A stretch of DNA of 64,000 nucleotides. Origin: DATLFA01 sp039915945 (GTDB taxonomy: Bacteria; Actinomycetota; Acidimicrobiia; Acidimicrobiales; WLNW01). The notes under the pieces were generated by a model. The model did no database searches. It saw only the letters and a list, made by a program, of their open reading frames with translations, and was not told the origin of the DNA. This document shows, one piece after another, positions 36,586 to 44,250 of this stretch. Numbering within the stretch: the stretch's first letter is position 1; every line of letters begins with the position of its first letter. The stretch is from positions 4,699 to 68,698 of the forward strand of contig JBDSMH010000196.1 of the NCBI GenBank assembly GCA_039915945.1, read 5' to 3'. The position numbers were made by a program, and so were the translations under genes.

Positions 36586-36665
36586 GGGTGGCGGAACTGG
36601 TAGACGCAGAGGGCTTAAACCCCTTGGTCCGCAAGGGCTTGCGGGTTCGAATCCCGCCCCGGGCA
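36582..36665 (+). tRNA. tRNA-Leu (UAA)
   Basis: An 84-base class II tRNA. The acceptor stem GCCCGGG/CCCGGGC, anticodon stem GAGGG/CCCTT around the loop CTTAAAC (anticodon TAA at 36616-36618), a variable arm, and T-stem GCGGG/CCCGC with loop TTCGAAT are all visible; discriminator A, no encoded CCA. It reads UUA, the rarest Leu codon in high-GC genomes. Its 3' part serves as the attachment site of the downstream element. Confidence 0.95.
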
Positions 36666-36666
36666 C
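36614..36666 (+). repeat. attL: 3' part of tRNA-Leu, repeated at 39741
   Basis: From the anticodon loop through the acceptor 3' strand this sequence recurs at 39741-39792. The first 40 bases are identical, and the remainder is identical except for one missing C in the right copy. tRNA 3' ends are classical tyrosine-recombinase integration sites. Confidence 0.9.
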
Positions 36667-36730
36667 GGCGCTGACCTGCGGATTTATCTTCTCGGAACTG
36701 ATGTGGTGAGCCCGTTCAGGGCGCCGCGCG

Positions 36731-36752
36731 AACGGATTGCTAACGAACGCGT
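36731..36752 (+). repeat. 22-bp direct repeat, left copy (candidate integrase arm site)
   Basis: Begins AACGGATTGC and ends AACGAACGCGT. It is identical in sequence and orientation to 39610-39631. It lies 66 bases inside the tRNA end and 15 bases before the integrase ATG. Confidence 0.75.
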
Positions 36753-36767
36753 TACGCGCCCGTCCCC

Positions 36768-37940
36768 ATGAGAGGTCACGTTCGCAAGCGGGGAAGTGCC
36801 TGGGCGTACTGGATCGACGCGGGCCGTGACCAGGTCACAAATCGCCGAATCCAGCACACTCGCAGCGGATTCGTCTCCAAGAGCGCGGCCGAAACGGCGA
36901 TGCGCGAAGCGCTGCGTGGCTTCGAGAACGGCACCGCCGTGCGGGCTTCGCCGACCACGCTCGCCGACTATCTCGAGCGGTGACTCGACAACGTGCGGCC
37001 CAACCTGCGCCCCACCACTTGGGCCGGCTATCGCCGCGACGTCGCCAACATCACCGACAAGCTCGGCCAGGTCCGGCTGCAGGATCTGACGCCGCTGCAG
37101 ATCGAGACGGCGTATACGCAGCTCCTTGCGAAAGGGCGCGCCGGGCGCCCGCTGTCGCCGAAGTCGGTCAAGAACATTCACACCGCGCTCCGACGGGCGT
37201 TGGGCGACGCAGAGCGCCTCGGGCTCGTAGTACGCAACCCTGCCCGCCTAGCGAAGCCACCGACCTATCACCGGCCCGAGATCGAAACCTGGACCGCCGA
37301 AGAGCTGCGCGGGTTCCTCAACTACGTAAACGACGATCGGTTGTTTGCCGCGTATTTGTTGCTGGCGACCACCGGCATGCGCCGAGGCGAAGTGTTCGGG
37401 TTGCGATGGTCGGATGTGAAACTCAATGCCGGCTGGCTGTCGATCGAGCAGACCCTTACCACTGTCGACAGCAAACTCATTCTCGGCGCGACGAAGACAG
37501 CGCGCAGTCGCCGACGCATTGCCCTCGACCCCGAGACGGTCACCGCGTTGCGTGACCACAAGCGACGACAGAACGAGGAGCGTCTGACCGCCGGCCCGGG
37601 GTGGCAGCGTGAGCCCGATCTCGTCTTTCGAGAGCCCGACGGCCATCCGTTGCATCCCGATTGGTTCACCAAGGAGTTCAAGCGCCAAGCCCGCGCCGCT
37701 GGGTTGACTGGTCTGCGGGGTCCGCACGGTCTACGCCACACTTGGGCCACGCTCGCGCTCCAGGCCGGCATTCATCCCAAGGTCGTGTCCGAACGACTCG
37801 GCCACTCGACGATCTCGATCACGCTCGACACCTACAGCCATGTGATGCCCGGGCTCGACATCGAGGCGGCAAACGTCGTTGCCGCAAAGATCTTCGGTGG
37901 CCGCGGCGCTGGCGGTCCAAAATCTGCCGGTGCGGCGTAG
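36768..37940 (+). pseudogene. Tyrosine recombinase/integrase with in-frame TGA
   Basis: A 391-codon frame with one stop, TGA at 36981-36983 (codon 72). Both sides are in the same frame and join into a normal phage-type integrase. Before the stop are the arm-binding (AP2-like) domain (RKRGSAWAYWIDAG) and the start of the SAM-like domain (LADYLER). After it comes LDNVRPNLRPTTWAGYRRDV, where homologues carry Trp, so TGG to TGA is the likely change. The catalytic domain is complete: Arg in TTGMRRGEVFGLRW, HxxR in HGLRHTWATLA, and H/Y in RLGHSTISITLDTYSHVMPG. The frame downstream is otherwise undamaged, so the mutation is recent, or TGA is read through, or it is a sequencing error. Confidence 0.88.
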
Positions 37941-37952
37941 GGCGCCACTTTC

Positions 37953-37958
37953 TACACT
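37953..37958 (+). promoter_or_regulatory. Candidate -10 of vapB-like gene (leaderless)
   Basis: TACACT seven bases before the ATG at 37966, with no Shine-Dalgarno between. Confidence 0.45.
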
Positions 37959-37965
37959 GTGCTCT

Positions 37966-38196
37966 ATGTCGGTGACCGTCGAATTGCCTGAAGACGCTCT
38001 GGCGCGGTTGCGCGCCGAAGCAGCGCGGCGCGGCGTCAGTATCGATGTCGTCATCGCCGAGCTCGCAGCCCGACTCCCGGCGGAAGATCCGCTCGAGGCC
38101 TTCATCGGCTGCGGCGCGTCAGGACGTACCGAGCCGTTCGACATCCACCACGAACGCGCCGAGCTCGCCGCGAAGAAACACGCCGAAGGCGTCTGA
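37966..38196 (+). CDS. VapB-like antitoxin (RHH-type)
   Basis: A 76-residue protein starting MSVTVELPEDALARLRAEAA, a ribbon-helix-helix-like beginning, with an acidic/charged tail (HHERAELAAKKHAEGV) that would wrap the toxin. It is six bases upstream of a PIN-domain gene, the normal antitoxin-toxin order. It likely represses its own promoter. It lies within the tRNA-Leu element, where it could stabilise the element now that the integrase is broken. Confidence 0.8.
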   Translation: MSVTVELPEDALARLRAEAARRGVSIDVVIAELAARLPAEDPLEAFIGCGASGRTEPFDIHHERAELAAKKHAEGV

Positions 38197-38202
38197 GCCG
38201 AG

Positions 38203-38607
38203 GTGCTCGTTGATACCGGGGTCTTCGTGTCGGCCGCAGATCGAGACGAGCCCCGCCACGGCGCCTGCGCCGCGCTGTTGCGAGGCGGTCGTGAGTTAAC
38301 GGTGACTGGAGCCGTGATCCCTGAAGCCGCATGGATGATCGAGAGTCGTCTCGGTCCCGCGGCCGAGGCTCGGTTCTTGCGACTTGTCACGAGCCCCGCG
38401 TTCGTCATCGTCGAGCTGACCGCTGCGGACTATCAACGCATCATCGAGCTCGTGGAGCGTTACGCGGACATGGGACTCGGCACTGTCGATGCATCGATCG
38501 TCGCGGTTGCGGAGCGGCTTGGCATCACCACCGTTGCGACGTTGAACCGTCGCGATCTCGCCGTCGTGCGCCCTACCCACGTCGACGCGTTCGAGCTGCT
38601 TCCTTAG
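38203..38607 (+). CDS. VapC-like PIN-domain toxin
   Basis: A 134-residue PIN ribonuclease. The acidic metal ligands are Asp4 (MLVDTG), Glu41 (IPEAAW), Asp96 (GLGTVDASIVA) and Asp118 (TLNRRDLAVV), all present, so it should be active against RNA (often tRNA or 23S rRNA in this family; target unknown here). GTG start, six bases after the antitoxin stop. Confidence 0.88.
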   Translation: MLVDTGVFVSAADRDEPRHGACAALLRGGRELTVTGAVIPEAAWMIESRLGPAAEARFLRLVTSPAFVIVELTAADYQRIIELVERYADMGLGTVDASIVAVAERLGITTVATLNRRDLAVVRPTHVDAFELLP

Positions 38608-39122
38608 CTGCGTTTCCGTTTGGGCATCGAAGGTCGTCTCGGTCGGGGCAAGAGCGCGTCGGCCAACGCGATAAGCGTCGAGATTGTGGGGTTCGGCGCG
38701 TCGACGCAGAAAGGACGACGCACCGCCTCGGGAGAGCGTCCGCATTTCTCGGACGGCGGTGGCGTGCGGTGCGGTGTCCGAATACTTCTGACACTCATGC
38801 GTGTCCCCTTGTGTCGGATCGATATTCCCAACGGCTCGCGTTCACGTCATCGTGCACGCATGCCCTTCTTGCTCGAATCACGCGCATCAACTCGCACCCG
38901 CGTGTTCTTGTGCTCGATGATCGCTTCGCTCGACTTCAACTCCAGACGGGTGCACTGCTTGCGGCATGACGTATCTGCTGCGATGACGGCGCGTGTGACA
39001 ACGCTCAAATGCCTCAACGCGCGTGTGTACTGCGCCGAGCAGTTGCCGTCGTGGCTCCGGCGGGTGATGGGTATTGAACACCGAGTGACCACCCGATTGT
39101 GCGGTTCGCGTATTCTGTTCGG
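38608..39122. other. Gap without a convincing gene inside the element
   Basis: 515 bases. A minus-strand frame (38604-38831) contains NPTISTLIALADAL, which resembles the last helices of XRE-type HTH domains, but the preceding helices are not recognisable, so at most it is a remnant. A 187-codon plus-strand frame here is Arg/Cys-rich and looks non-coding. A TATTCT promoter-like box at 39111 belongs to the next gene. Confidence 0.5.
39111..39116 (+). promoter_or_regulatory. Candidate -10 of small membrane protein gene (leaderless)
   Basis: TATTCT six bases before the ATG at 39123. Confidence 0.4.
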
Positions 39123-39380
39123 ATGTGGCGATTATCGGCGGTTCTCGCCGCGTCCTCGAGTGAACCCGATGCGTTTGCGGTGATCGGTGGGGTCTGTCTC
39201 CTGCTCAGTTTTGGGGCGCTAGCTAGTTCCGTTCGGCCGCGGCTGATCGCGGTGAGAGATCGTGATCGGCGGAAGCGGTACGAGGCATTGACCACCCGCT
39301 TCAACAGGCTGGCGAGTGTCGTGCTGTGTGGTGTCGGGTTGATCGTCCTGGGTGTGGGTGTCATCGCACGTCGGGTTTAG
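39123..39380 (+). CDS. Small two-helix membrane protein
   Basis: An 85-residue protein with two hydrophobic segments (FAVIGGVCLLLSFGALASS, about 18-36, and LASVVLCGVGLIVLGVGVIA, about 63-82) joined by a basic loop RDRDRRKRYEALTTRFNR. No family recognised. It is the last gene of the tRNA-Leu element. The TATTCT box six bases upstream supports the ATG. Confidence 0.6.
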   Translation: MWRLSAVLAASSSEPDAFAVIGGVCLLLSFGALASSVRPRLIAVRDRDRRKRYEALTTRFNRLASVVLCGVGLIVLGVGVIARRV

Positions 39381-39740
39381 GTTCGGTTGCCTCGGGCGGG
39401 CCTTCTGGCGGTTTGCGTGCGCCAATACACTCGGAGAGTTGTTCGATGTGGCAAGGCGCTGTTCGGCTTTGGGTAGTGCAGCGGGGACGCAGCGCAGTCG
39501 GGTGTCGACGACAATCTCGTTCGAGGGTGGTGCGTGTGTCGGTTATTCATCTGCCTGAGAGCGGCTTGGTCGACTAGCGCGTCGTCATCGATGCGCAACT
39601 CTTCGTGCTAACGGATTGCTAACGAACGCGTCGAAACAAGCCATTTCGAGCAAACACGCGCTGGACGACGCTTTCGCGAATCCGCCGCCTGGGGACCACG
39701 CGGGGGACGCGACTGGATCGTACGGACCCATAGGTGCCGT
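39381..39740. other. Right end of element, no gene seen
   Basis: 360 bases with only short, unlikely frames. It contains the right copy of the 22-bp repeat (39610-39631) and ends at attR. Confidence 0.5.
39610..39631 (+). repeat. 22-bp direct repeat, right copy
   Basis: Identical to 36731-36752, same orientation, 109 bases inside attR. One copy near each end suits integrase arm sites. Confidence 0.75.
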
Positions 39741-39792
39741 CTTAAACCCCTTGGTCCGCAAGGGCTTGCGGGTTCGAATCCGCCCCGGGCAC
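39741..39792 (+). repeat. attR: partial tRNA-Leu copy
   Basis: Repeats the tRNA from the anticodon loop to the 3' end with one C deleted in the T-stem/acceptor junction. It has no 5' half, so it is not a functional tRNA. Confidence 0.88.
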
Positions 39793-39808
39793 GCTGACTC
39801 TCGCGGGC

Positions 39809-40117
39809 TTAGCAGCCGGTGGCGTCTCGTAGGCGTTGACACGCTTGTGCAAGCCGATCTGGTTTGAGCTGAACGATGGGTCGGCGAAAAGTTTCCCGCC
39901 CGATGGTGTGAATGTTGTCGAAGTTCACAACGCAATCGCTGGGGACCCCGTCGCCGGCAACGGTGAGCTCGAGTTCGGAAACAAGCCCGCGGCGAGTGCG
40001 AGTCAACGCGGCAACAACGACGGCCCCGATTCGTTCCGCGACGGGGTCGCGGGTAAGTACCAGTACTGGACGGTCCCCGCCCGGCGTCGCCGCGAACCAG
40101 ATCTCACCGCGCTGCAT
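39809..40117 (-). CDS. MazF/PemK-like toxin
   Basis: A 102-residue endoribonuclease-type toxin with the family start MQRGEIWFAATPGGDRPVLVLTRD (given here as residues 1-24 in outline: RGEIW, then RPVLVLTRD), ALTRTRRGLVSELELT, and GVPSDCVVNFDNIHTIGRETF. Its start overlaps the end of the RHH gene by 14 bases. The stop lies 17 bases outside attR, so this pair is adjacent to the element but on the chromosomal side. Cleavage specificity unknown. Confidence 0.88.
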   Translation of the reverse strand: MQRGEIWFAATPGGDRPVLVLTRDPVAERIGAVVVAALTRTRRGLVSELELTVAGDGVPSDCVVNFDNIHTIGRETFRRPIVQLKPDRLAQACQRLRDATGC

Positions 40118-40355
40118 CGGCCCAATCCGACCAGTCCTCCGCGGGGCCCCAGTCGGCGACCGCCGCCAAGGCCGACTCGCCGTCGCTCAGCGGTGACAGG
40201 GCCCACCGTTCCACGTCGATCTCGGAGGCGAGTCTTGCGAGGTGGCGGTGCAACGCCTCGCGTAATAGCTCGGATTTGTCGACCCCAAGGCGATCGGCCC
40301 AGCGTTGGGCCTCTTCTGCCTCAGCGTCGTCGACGCGAAAACTCAGCATTGTCAT
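40104..40355 (-). CDS. Ribbon-helix-helix antitoxin
   Basis: An 83-residue antitoxin. The RHH begins MLSFRVDDAEAEEAQRWADR and continues with LGVDKSELLREALHRHLAR; the Trp/Asp-rich tail (WGPAEDWSDWADAA) would bind the toxin. The ATG at 40355 has TACATT six bases upstream. A longer in-frame start would enter the neighbouring SDR gene. The perfect inverted repeat over its promoter indicates autoregulation. Confidence 0.85.
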   Translation of the reverse strand: MTMLSFRVDDAEAEEAQRWADRLGVDKSELLREALHRHLARLASEIDVERWALSPLSDGESALAAVADWGPAEDWSDWADAAR

Positions 40356-40379
40356 ACACTCAATGTAGTCTGTATGACA
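40350..40379 (-). promoter_or_regulatory. Operator-promoter of the RHH/MazF-like operon
   Basis: Perfect inverted repeat TGTCATACA (40350-40358) and TGTATGACA (40371-40379), with centres 21 bp apart, i.e. two helical turns. The minus-strand -10 box TACATT (40362-40367) lies between the arms, and the start codon is inside the proximal arm. This is ideal for autorepression of a leaderless transcript by an RHH dimer pair. Confidence 0.7.
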
Positions 40380-40405
40380 GAGCGTGCGTTGCGGTCTCGG
40401 CCCAC

Positions 40406-41161
40406 TCAGGAACCGGCGGCGCCGATGGCCACTCCGAAGAACAAGACCGAACGACCACCGGTCGGGGGAAGCGCCGCCCAGATGTCGCGCGCGGCGGCGT
40501 CGGCGTCGAGCACACCGATGCCGGTAGCGAGCGCGTCGGCGACGGCCGGCGCCGCCGGGAAGTCGTCTGCGGGCAGCAACGCGTCCTTGCGCGCAGCAGG
40601 CGTGTCGACGAAGCCAGGGCGCACGGCCACGACCCAGGGCCCGACACCGCGGTGATCGCGTTCGGCGCGCACCGATCGCACCCACTGCTCCATGGCGGCC
40701 TTGCCCGCGCCGTACACGGCCAGCGCCGGATAGGGCAGGCGCGCCGCGCCCGATGACATCTGGACCAAGCCCACCTCGACGCCGCGCTCGACCGCCGACC
40801 GGGCCGCCCGCAAGAACGCGTCACCGAGCACGATCGGCGCCGCCACGTTGGCCATGACCTCCGCGAACTGCTCGAGCGGCTCGCCCTCTCCGGCGAAGCT
40901 GCGGTGATGGTGAAAGGCGTTGTGTATGAAGATGGCGCGGCTCCCCGTGAAGCGTGCGAGCTGTTCGGTGAACGACGTGGTGGCCGCGGACCACGAAGCG
41001 GGATCTGTGAGATCCATCACGACGGACTCGAACTCGTCGTGCACCCTGCGCGAGATGTTGATGATTCGGGCCCCGTCGTACGGACAGTTCCGTGCGAGGG
41101 CGGCGCCTATCCCCGACGTCGCGCCGCTGATCCACACGATCGTGTCATTCGCTTCGCCCAT
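40406..41161 (-). CDS. Short-chain dehydrogenase/reductase (BenC/sepiapterin-reductase-like)
   Basis: A 251-residue SDR. The cofactor motif is SGATSGIGAAL (about 10-20), catalytic Ser in MSSGAARL and YxxxK in AVYGAGKAAMEQW. Features such as RAIFIHNAFHHHR in place of NNAG and the R-PGFVDTP loop suit the sepiapterin-reductase-like group. ATG 41161 has GGAG seven bases upstream. Substrate unknown; apparently a monocistronic gene beside the toxin-antitoxin pair. Confidence 0.88.
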   Translation of the reverse strand: MGEANDTIVWISGATSGIGAALARNCPYDGARIINISRRVHDEFESVVMDLTDPASWSAATTSFTEQLARFTGSRAIFIHNAFHHHRSFAGEGEPLEQFAEVMANVAAPIVLGDAFLRAARSAVERGVEVGLVQMSSGAARLPYPALAVYGAGKAAMEQWVRSVRAERDHRGVGPWVVAVRPGFVDTPAARKDALLPADDFPAAPAVADALATGIGVLDADAAARDIWAALPPTGGRSVLFFGVAIGAAGS

Positions 41162-41242
41162 TGATTGCTCCGCTTCGCCAAGGACTGATCCTTCGCAGTC
41201 CAAGACCATCCTGCCGGAATTCGGTGTGCCGTGGACGCGGCC

Positions 41243-42280
41243 TCAGCAGTCCATGACGCCCGTTTCACCGAGCGTCACCGATGACGTCGATGCGGCAGCC
41301 AACAGTCCATTTTCGAACACGAACCATACGCGGCGCGTACCACTTGTCGTTGCTCCGTCATGGACGGCGAGTATCACTTGATTGCTTGCCGGGCACGTGA
41401 GACTTGTGGGTGTCACGAGTCGTTCGCCGTACACCGCGCGGACCTGTGCCTCGGTCCATCCGACGCGAACGGCCGCGGGTACCACGCCGCGGTGGACTGA
41501 CCCAGATGATGACGGCGTCGAGAGCATCGAGGCCACTTGCCCTGAGCGAAAGTATGGGCATCGAGGCGTCGTAGGTTGCGAAGTACGCGTGGGCGTTCGG
41601 CGCGATGGATCTGGTTGTCGCGGGGATCGGATGACCGTCCCATTCGCTGAAGCGAGGGTCGATGACCAGTTCGCCCCCGAGTGTTGCCTGCGCGTCTCGC
41701 ACCGTCACGCCCAACGCGAGTGGGCCGTAGTGACCCATCTCGAGCGACGCGGTGTATACACGCGTCGGCGGTTCGGCTACGAGCCAGTACTGACGCTCGC
41801 CCAGCGTGTGGAGGCCCGGCGCCAAGAGGTCGCCCGCCCGACCCGCATTCAGGTACTCACGGTCCGTCACCGGCACTTGGAAGCGGCGCGTGCCCAGGAC
41901 CACCTCGACGGTCTCTCTCGAATTGTTTGCGAGCAGCAGTTCTTGGGAGGGCGCGATCTTGGTACAGCGACTGGTGGACGCACGCAGCGCGCCGCCGACC
42001 ACCACGAAGACCGCGCGCCGTATCTCGAAGCCATCACAGGGCCCGGTCGGCGAAGGTGATTCAGCGGGCCGCAACGCCGGCGCGTTGGGCATCGTCGTCG
42101 GAGGCGTAGTCGTCGCGAGGGCAATCGATGTGGCCGACGCGGCCGAGTACAGCTAGTGGGTGACGCACCTGTGGTCGGGGTCGCGCCGGCCCCTCCATCG
42201 ACGTCGCGCCCGCAGGCAGCCAGCAAGACCATGGCCAGAGGCCACAGGTTTCGTCGCACGGTCGCTCCTCGGTTCGTCAT
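41243..42280 (-). pseudogene. Lipoprotein gene with two frameshifts
   Basis: Three overlapping minus-strand frames read as one protein of about 345 residues. Frame 1 starts at 42280 with a lipoprotein signal (RRNLWPLAMVLLAACGRD; lipobox LAAC). Near 42150 it must shift to a second frame giving a Thr/Pro linker (ALATTTPPTTMPNAPAL) and the main domain (ELLLANNSRETVEVVLGTRR ... GLDALDAVIIWVSPP). Near 41487-41500 it must shift again to reach VRVGWTEAQVRAVYG and RRVWFVFENGLLAAA, ending at 41243. Two independent shifts make a decayed gene more likely than programmed frameshifting; assembly indels remain possible. Family not recognised. Confidence 0.7.
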
Positions 42281-42432
42281 TGTCTATCGACCTATCGACG
42301 CCGTTCACCCGGTAGATCTTCCGACAACAGGTCGATGGCCCTATCCGTGTGCCCGCCAGTCTCACATGCATCTTCGCGGCGCCGATGTAGAGGTGTGCTC
42401 GACATCGCGCACGGCCTCGAACGCATGCGGAG

Positions 42433-43428
42433 ATGATCACCCGATGGTGGGTTCGACCGCTCGCCATCCGGGCCCTTTGGCGGTTGCTGTCGTTTTGCAT
42501 CTTCGTCGCCGTGGGCGGCAAGCCGATCGTCGGCGCGGCGCGATGGGACGACGGCTATTACCTGACGATCCTACGCCAGGGCTATCGCCCGTTCCCGGCG
42601 TACGGCGCGTTCCAACAGACGGAGTTCTTCCCATTGCTCCCGTGGACGACGCGCGTGGTGCAGGCACTGGTTCGCTCCGAAACCGTCGCCGTACACATCG
42701 TCGTGTCGGCGGCATCTCTGGCCGCGGTGTTGCTCATCTATACGATCGCTCGCCGGTACCGCGACGAGGCGACCGCACTGTTGGCGGTGGCCGTGCTATT
42801 GGGGTCGCCCGGCTCGATCTTCCTATGGCTGTTCTTCAGCGAAGGCATCTACATCGCGCTGTCCGCCGGCGCGCTGCTCGCCGCCGAATCGCGACGACCG
42901 TTGCTCGCCGCGGCGCTGGGTGCCGGTGTCGCGATGTGTCGACCGCTCGGCGTGTTGATCGTGGTGCCGCTACTCCTCGCGCAGGCCGAGCGTCGACCTC
43001 GCGCCGAGCGGCGGCGAGTCGATTGCACCACCGCCACCGCGTTCGTCCCAGTCGTCGGCCTACTCGTGGTGATGGCCGCGCAGTGGCGGCAAGCCGGCGA
43101 CCCATTCGCCTATCCCAAGGTGAGCGCGCTCTGGGGCCGCCACAACTCGCTGCCCATCACGCCGCTCGTTGAACGCCTCCAAGAGATGTTCGTGCTCCGA
43201 CTGTTCAATGGCGTGATCCTCGCCGATTGGCTGTGCATGGTCGTCGTTCTCGCGATGGGTGCCTACTCGCTGCGCGCTCGGTTCTCGTGCGCGCTGCCCG
43301 CAGCGATCCTCATCGCGGACAAGTTGCGCGGCCGCCAGCGACTCACACTGGTGGTCTTAATCCTCTCGCTGACTTTCCTCGAGGTGCAGATTGCCTCCGC
43401 GTGGCATGGCGGGTTGTACGTCGGTTGA
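42433..43428 (+). CDS. PIG-V-like polyprenol-dependent glycosyltransferase, apparently shortened
   Basis: A 331-residue multispanning membrane protein. It has the mannosyltransferase-type first-loop acidic motif ARWDDGYYL (Asp39-Asp40) and FFPLLPW, then many hydrophobic helices (LAAVLLIYTIARRY, LGSPGSIFLWLFFSEGIYIAL). The family is usually near 400 residues. The segment after ARFSCALPAAILIADKLRGRQRL reads as if a block between the last loops had been deleted in frame. It could be intact or decaying; its neighbour is a pseudogene. Confidence 0.65.
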   Translation: MITRWWVRPLAIRALWRLLSFCIFVAVGGKPIVGAARWDDGYYLTILRQGYRPFPAYGAFQQTEFFPLLPWTTRVVQALVRSETVAVHIVVSAASLAAVLLIYTIARRYRDEATALLAVAVLLGSPGSIFLWLFFSEGIYIALSAGALLAAESRRPLLAAALGAGVAMCRPLGVLIVVPLLLAQAERRPRAERRRVDCTTATAFVPVVGLLVVMAAQWRQAGDPFAYPKVSALWGRHNSLPITPLVERLQEMFVLRLFNGVILADWLCMVVVLAMGAYSLRARFSCALPAAILIADKLRGRQRLTLVVLILSLTFLEVQIASAWHGGLYVG

Positions 43429-43443
43429 GGCCGGGGCCGAGAT

Positions 43444-44250
43444 TCAGAAACCGGGTAAACCGTCACAGTACAAGCCGGCGGTGAAACCGCCGTCGACCGG
43501 AAAATCACCACCGGTGCAGCCGCCGCTGTCGTCGGACAACAAGAAGAGCGCCATCTTCGCTGTGTCGGTCGTCGTGACGTCGTACGGCACTCCGTCGCGA
43601 TACAGCTTTGGCGGCGGCGCAGTGCGCTGGTAGCGCTCCCAGTCGAGGCGCGGGCTGAACGGCGCGAACATCTCGGGACTGCCGAGCGACGGGTGGATGG
43701 TGTTCACGCGAATCGCATGGCGTCCGAGTTCGATCGCTGCCGACTTGGCCAGGCCACGCACGCCCCATTTGCTGGCGGAGTACATGGTGATGCTGTTCAT
43801 ACCGTGCATGCCGTCGATCGAACCGATATTGACGATCGATCCGCCGCCCGCTTCTCGCAGCAACGGCGCGCAGAAACGGATGCCGAGGAACACGCCGAAT
43901 AGATTCACGTCGAGCAAGCGGTGCGCGTCATCGAGGGGGATCTCTTCGAGCGTGCCCATGTGCAAGATCGCGGCGTTGTTGACAAGGCCATCGAGGCCGC
44001 CGAGGTGATCGGTGATCTGCGGCAGCGCCGCGGCCCAGTCGGCCTCGCGCGACACGTCGAGGTGCACATACTGCGCGCCCTCGCCGAGTGACTCCGCGAC
44101 GGCGTGACCCTGTTCGTCGCGTATGTCGACGAGTGTCACCCGAGCGCCGCCCGCGATCAACTGGCGTGCGATCTCCTCGCCGACGCCACGCGCCGCGCCG
44201 GTGACGAGGATGCGTTTGCCGTGCACCGATGTCACAGCGACCCGAGCCAT
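43444..44250 (-). CDS. Short-chain dehydrogenase/reductase
   Basis: A 268-residue SDR similar to 3-alpha-hydroxysteroid/ketoacyl reductases. Cofactor loop TGAARGVGEEIA, VNNAAILHMG, catalytic Ser in NIGSIDGMHG and Tyr/Lys in MYSASKWGVRG, and C-terminal GGDFPVDGGFTAG. Its start overlaps the 3' end of the DegT-family gene by 19 bases, so the two form an operon. It would reduce or oxidise the keto group that the DegT enzyme handles, if the pair share a pathway (inference). Confidence 0.9.
   Translation of the reverse strand: MARVAVTSVHGKRILVTGAARGVGEEIARQLIAGGARVTLVDIRDEQGHAVAESLGEGAQYVHLDVSREADWAAALPQITDHLGGLDGLVNNAAILHMGTLEEIPLDDAHRLLDVNLFGVFLGIRFCAPLLREAGGGSIVNIGSIDGMHGMNSITMYSASKWGVRGLAKSAAIELGRHAIRVNTIHPSLGSPEMFAPFSPRLDWERYQRTAPPPKLYRDGVPYDVTTTDTAKMALFLLSDDSGGCTGGDFPVDGGFTAGLYCDGLPGF

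Larger units (their letters stand above)
36614..39792. mobile_element. Small integrated element in tRNA-Leu(UAA), about 3.2 kb
   Basis: Bounded by tRNA-derived direct repeats (attL 36614-36666, attR 39741-39792). Just inside the left end is an integrase gene, now broken, then a VapB/VapC-like pair, about 500 bases without a clear gene, a small membrane protein and a non-coding right end. A 22-bp direct repeat near each end (36731 and 39610) is a candidate arm-type recombinase site. There are no replication, transfer or packaging genes, so it is a satellite-like or decayed integrative element. Confidence 0.8.

Noticed and set aside
36768..37940. Selenocysteine or programmed readthrough at the integrase TGA
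   Set aside because: No SECIS-like hairpin was seen and integrases have Trp at this site; a TGG to TGA change is simpler.
38604..38831. XRE-family regulator on the minus strand
   Set aside because: NPTISTLIALADAL looks like the end of an HTH_3 domain, but the recognition helices and a credible start are missing; kept only as a possible remnant.
38620..39183. 187-residue plus-strand protein inside the element
   Set aside because: Arg/Cys-rich composition, no start signal, overlaps the better supported membrane-protein gene.
39585..39935. Minus-strand frame across attR
   Set aside because: Its conserved-looking segment (CPGRIRTRKPLRTKGFK) is the translation of the tRNA fragment, a well-known artefact.
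40350..40379. Transcription terminator of the SDR gene
   Set aside because: The inverted repeat has a 12-base spacer holding a -10 box and lacks a T-run; operator is the better reading.
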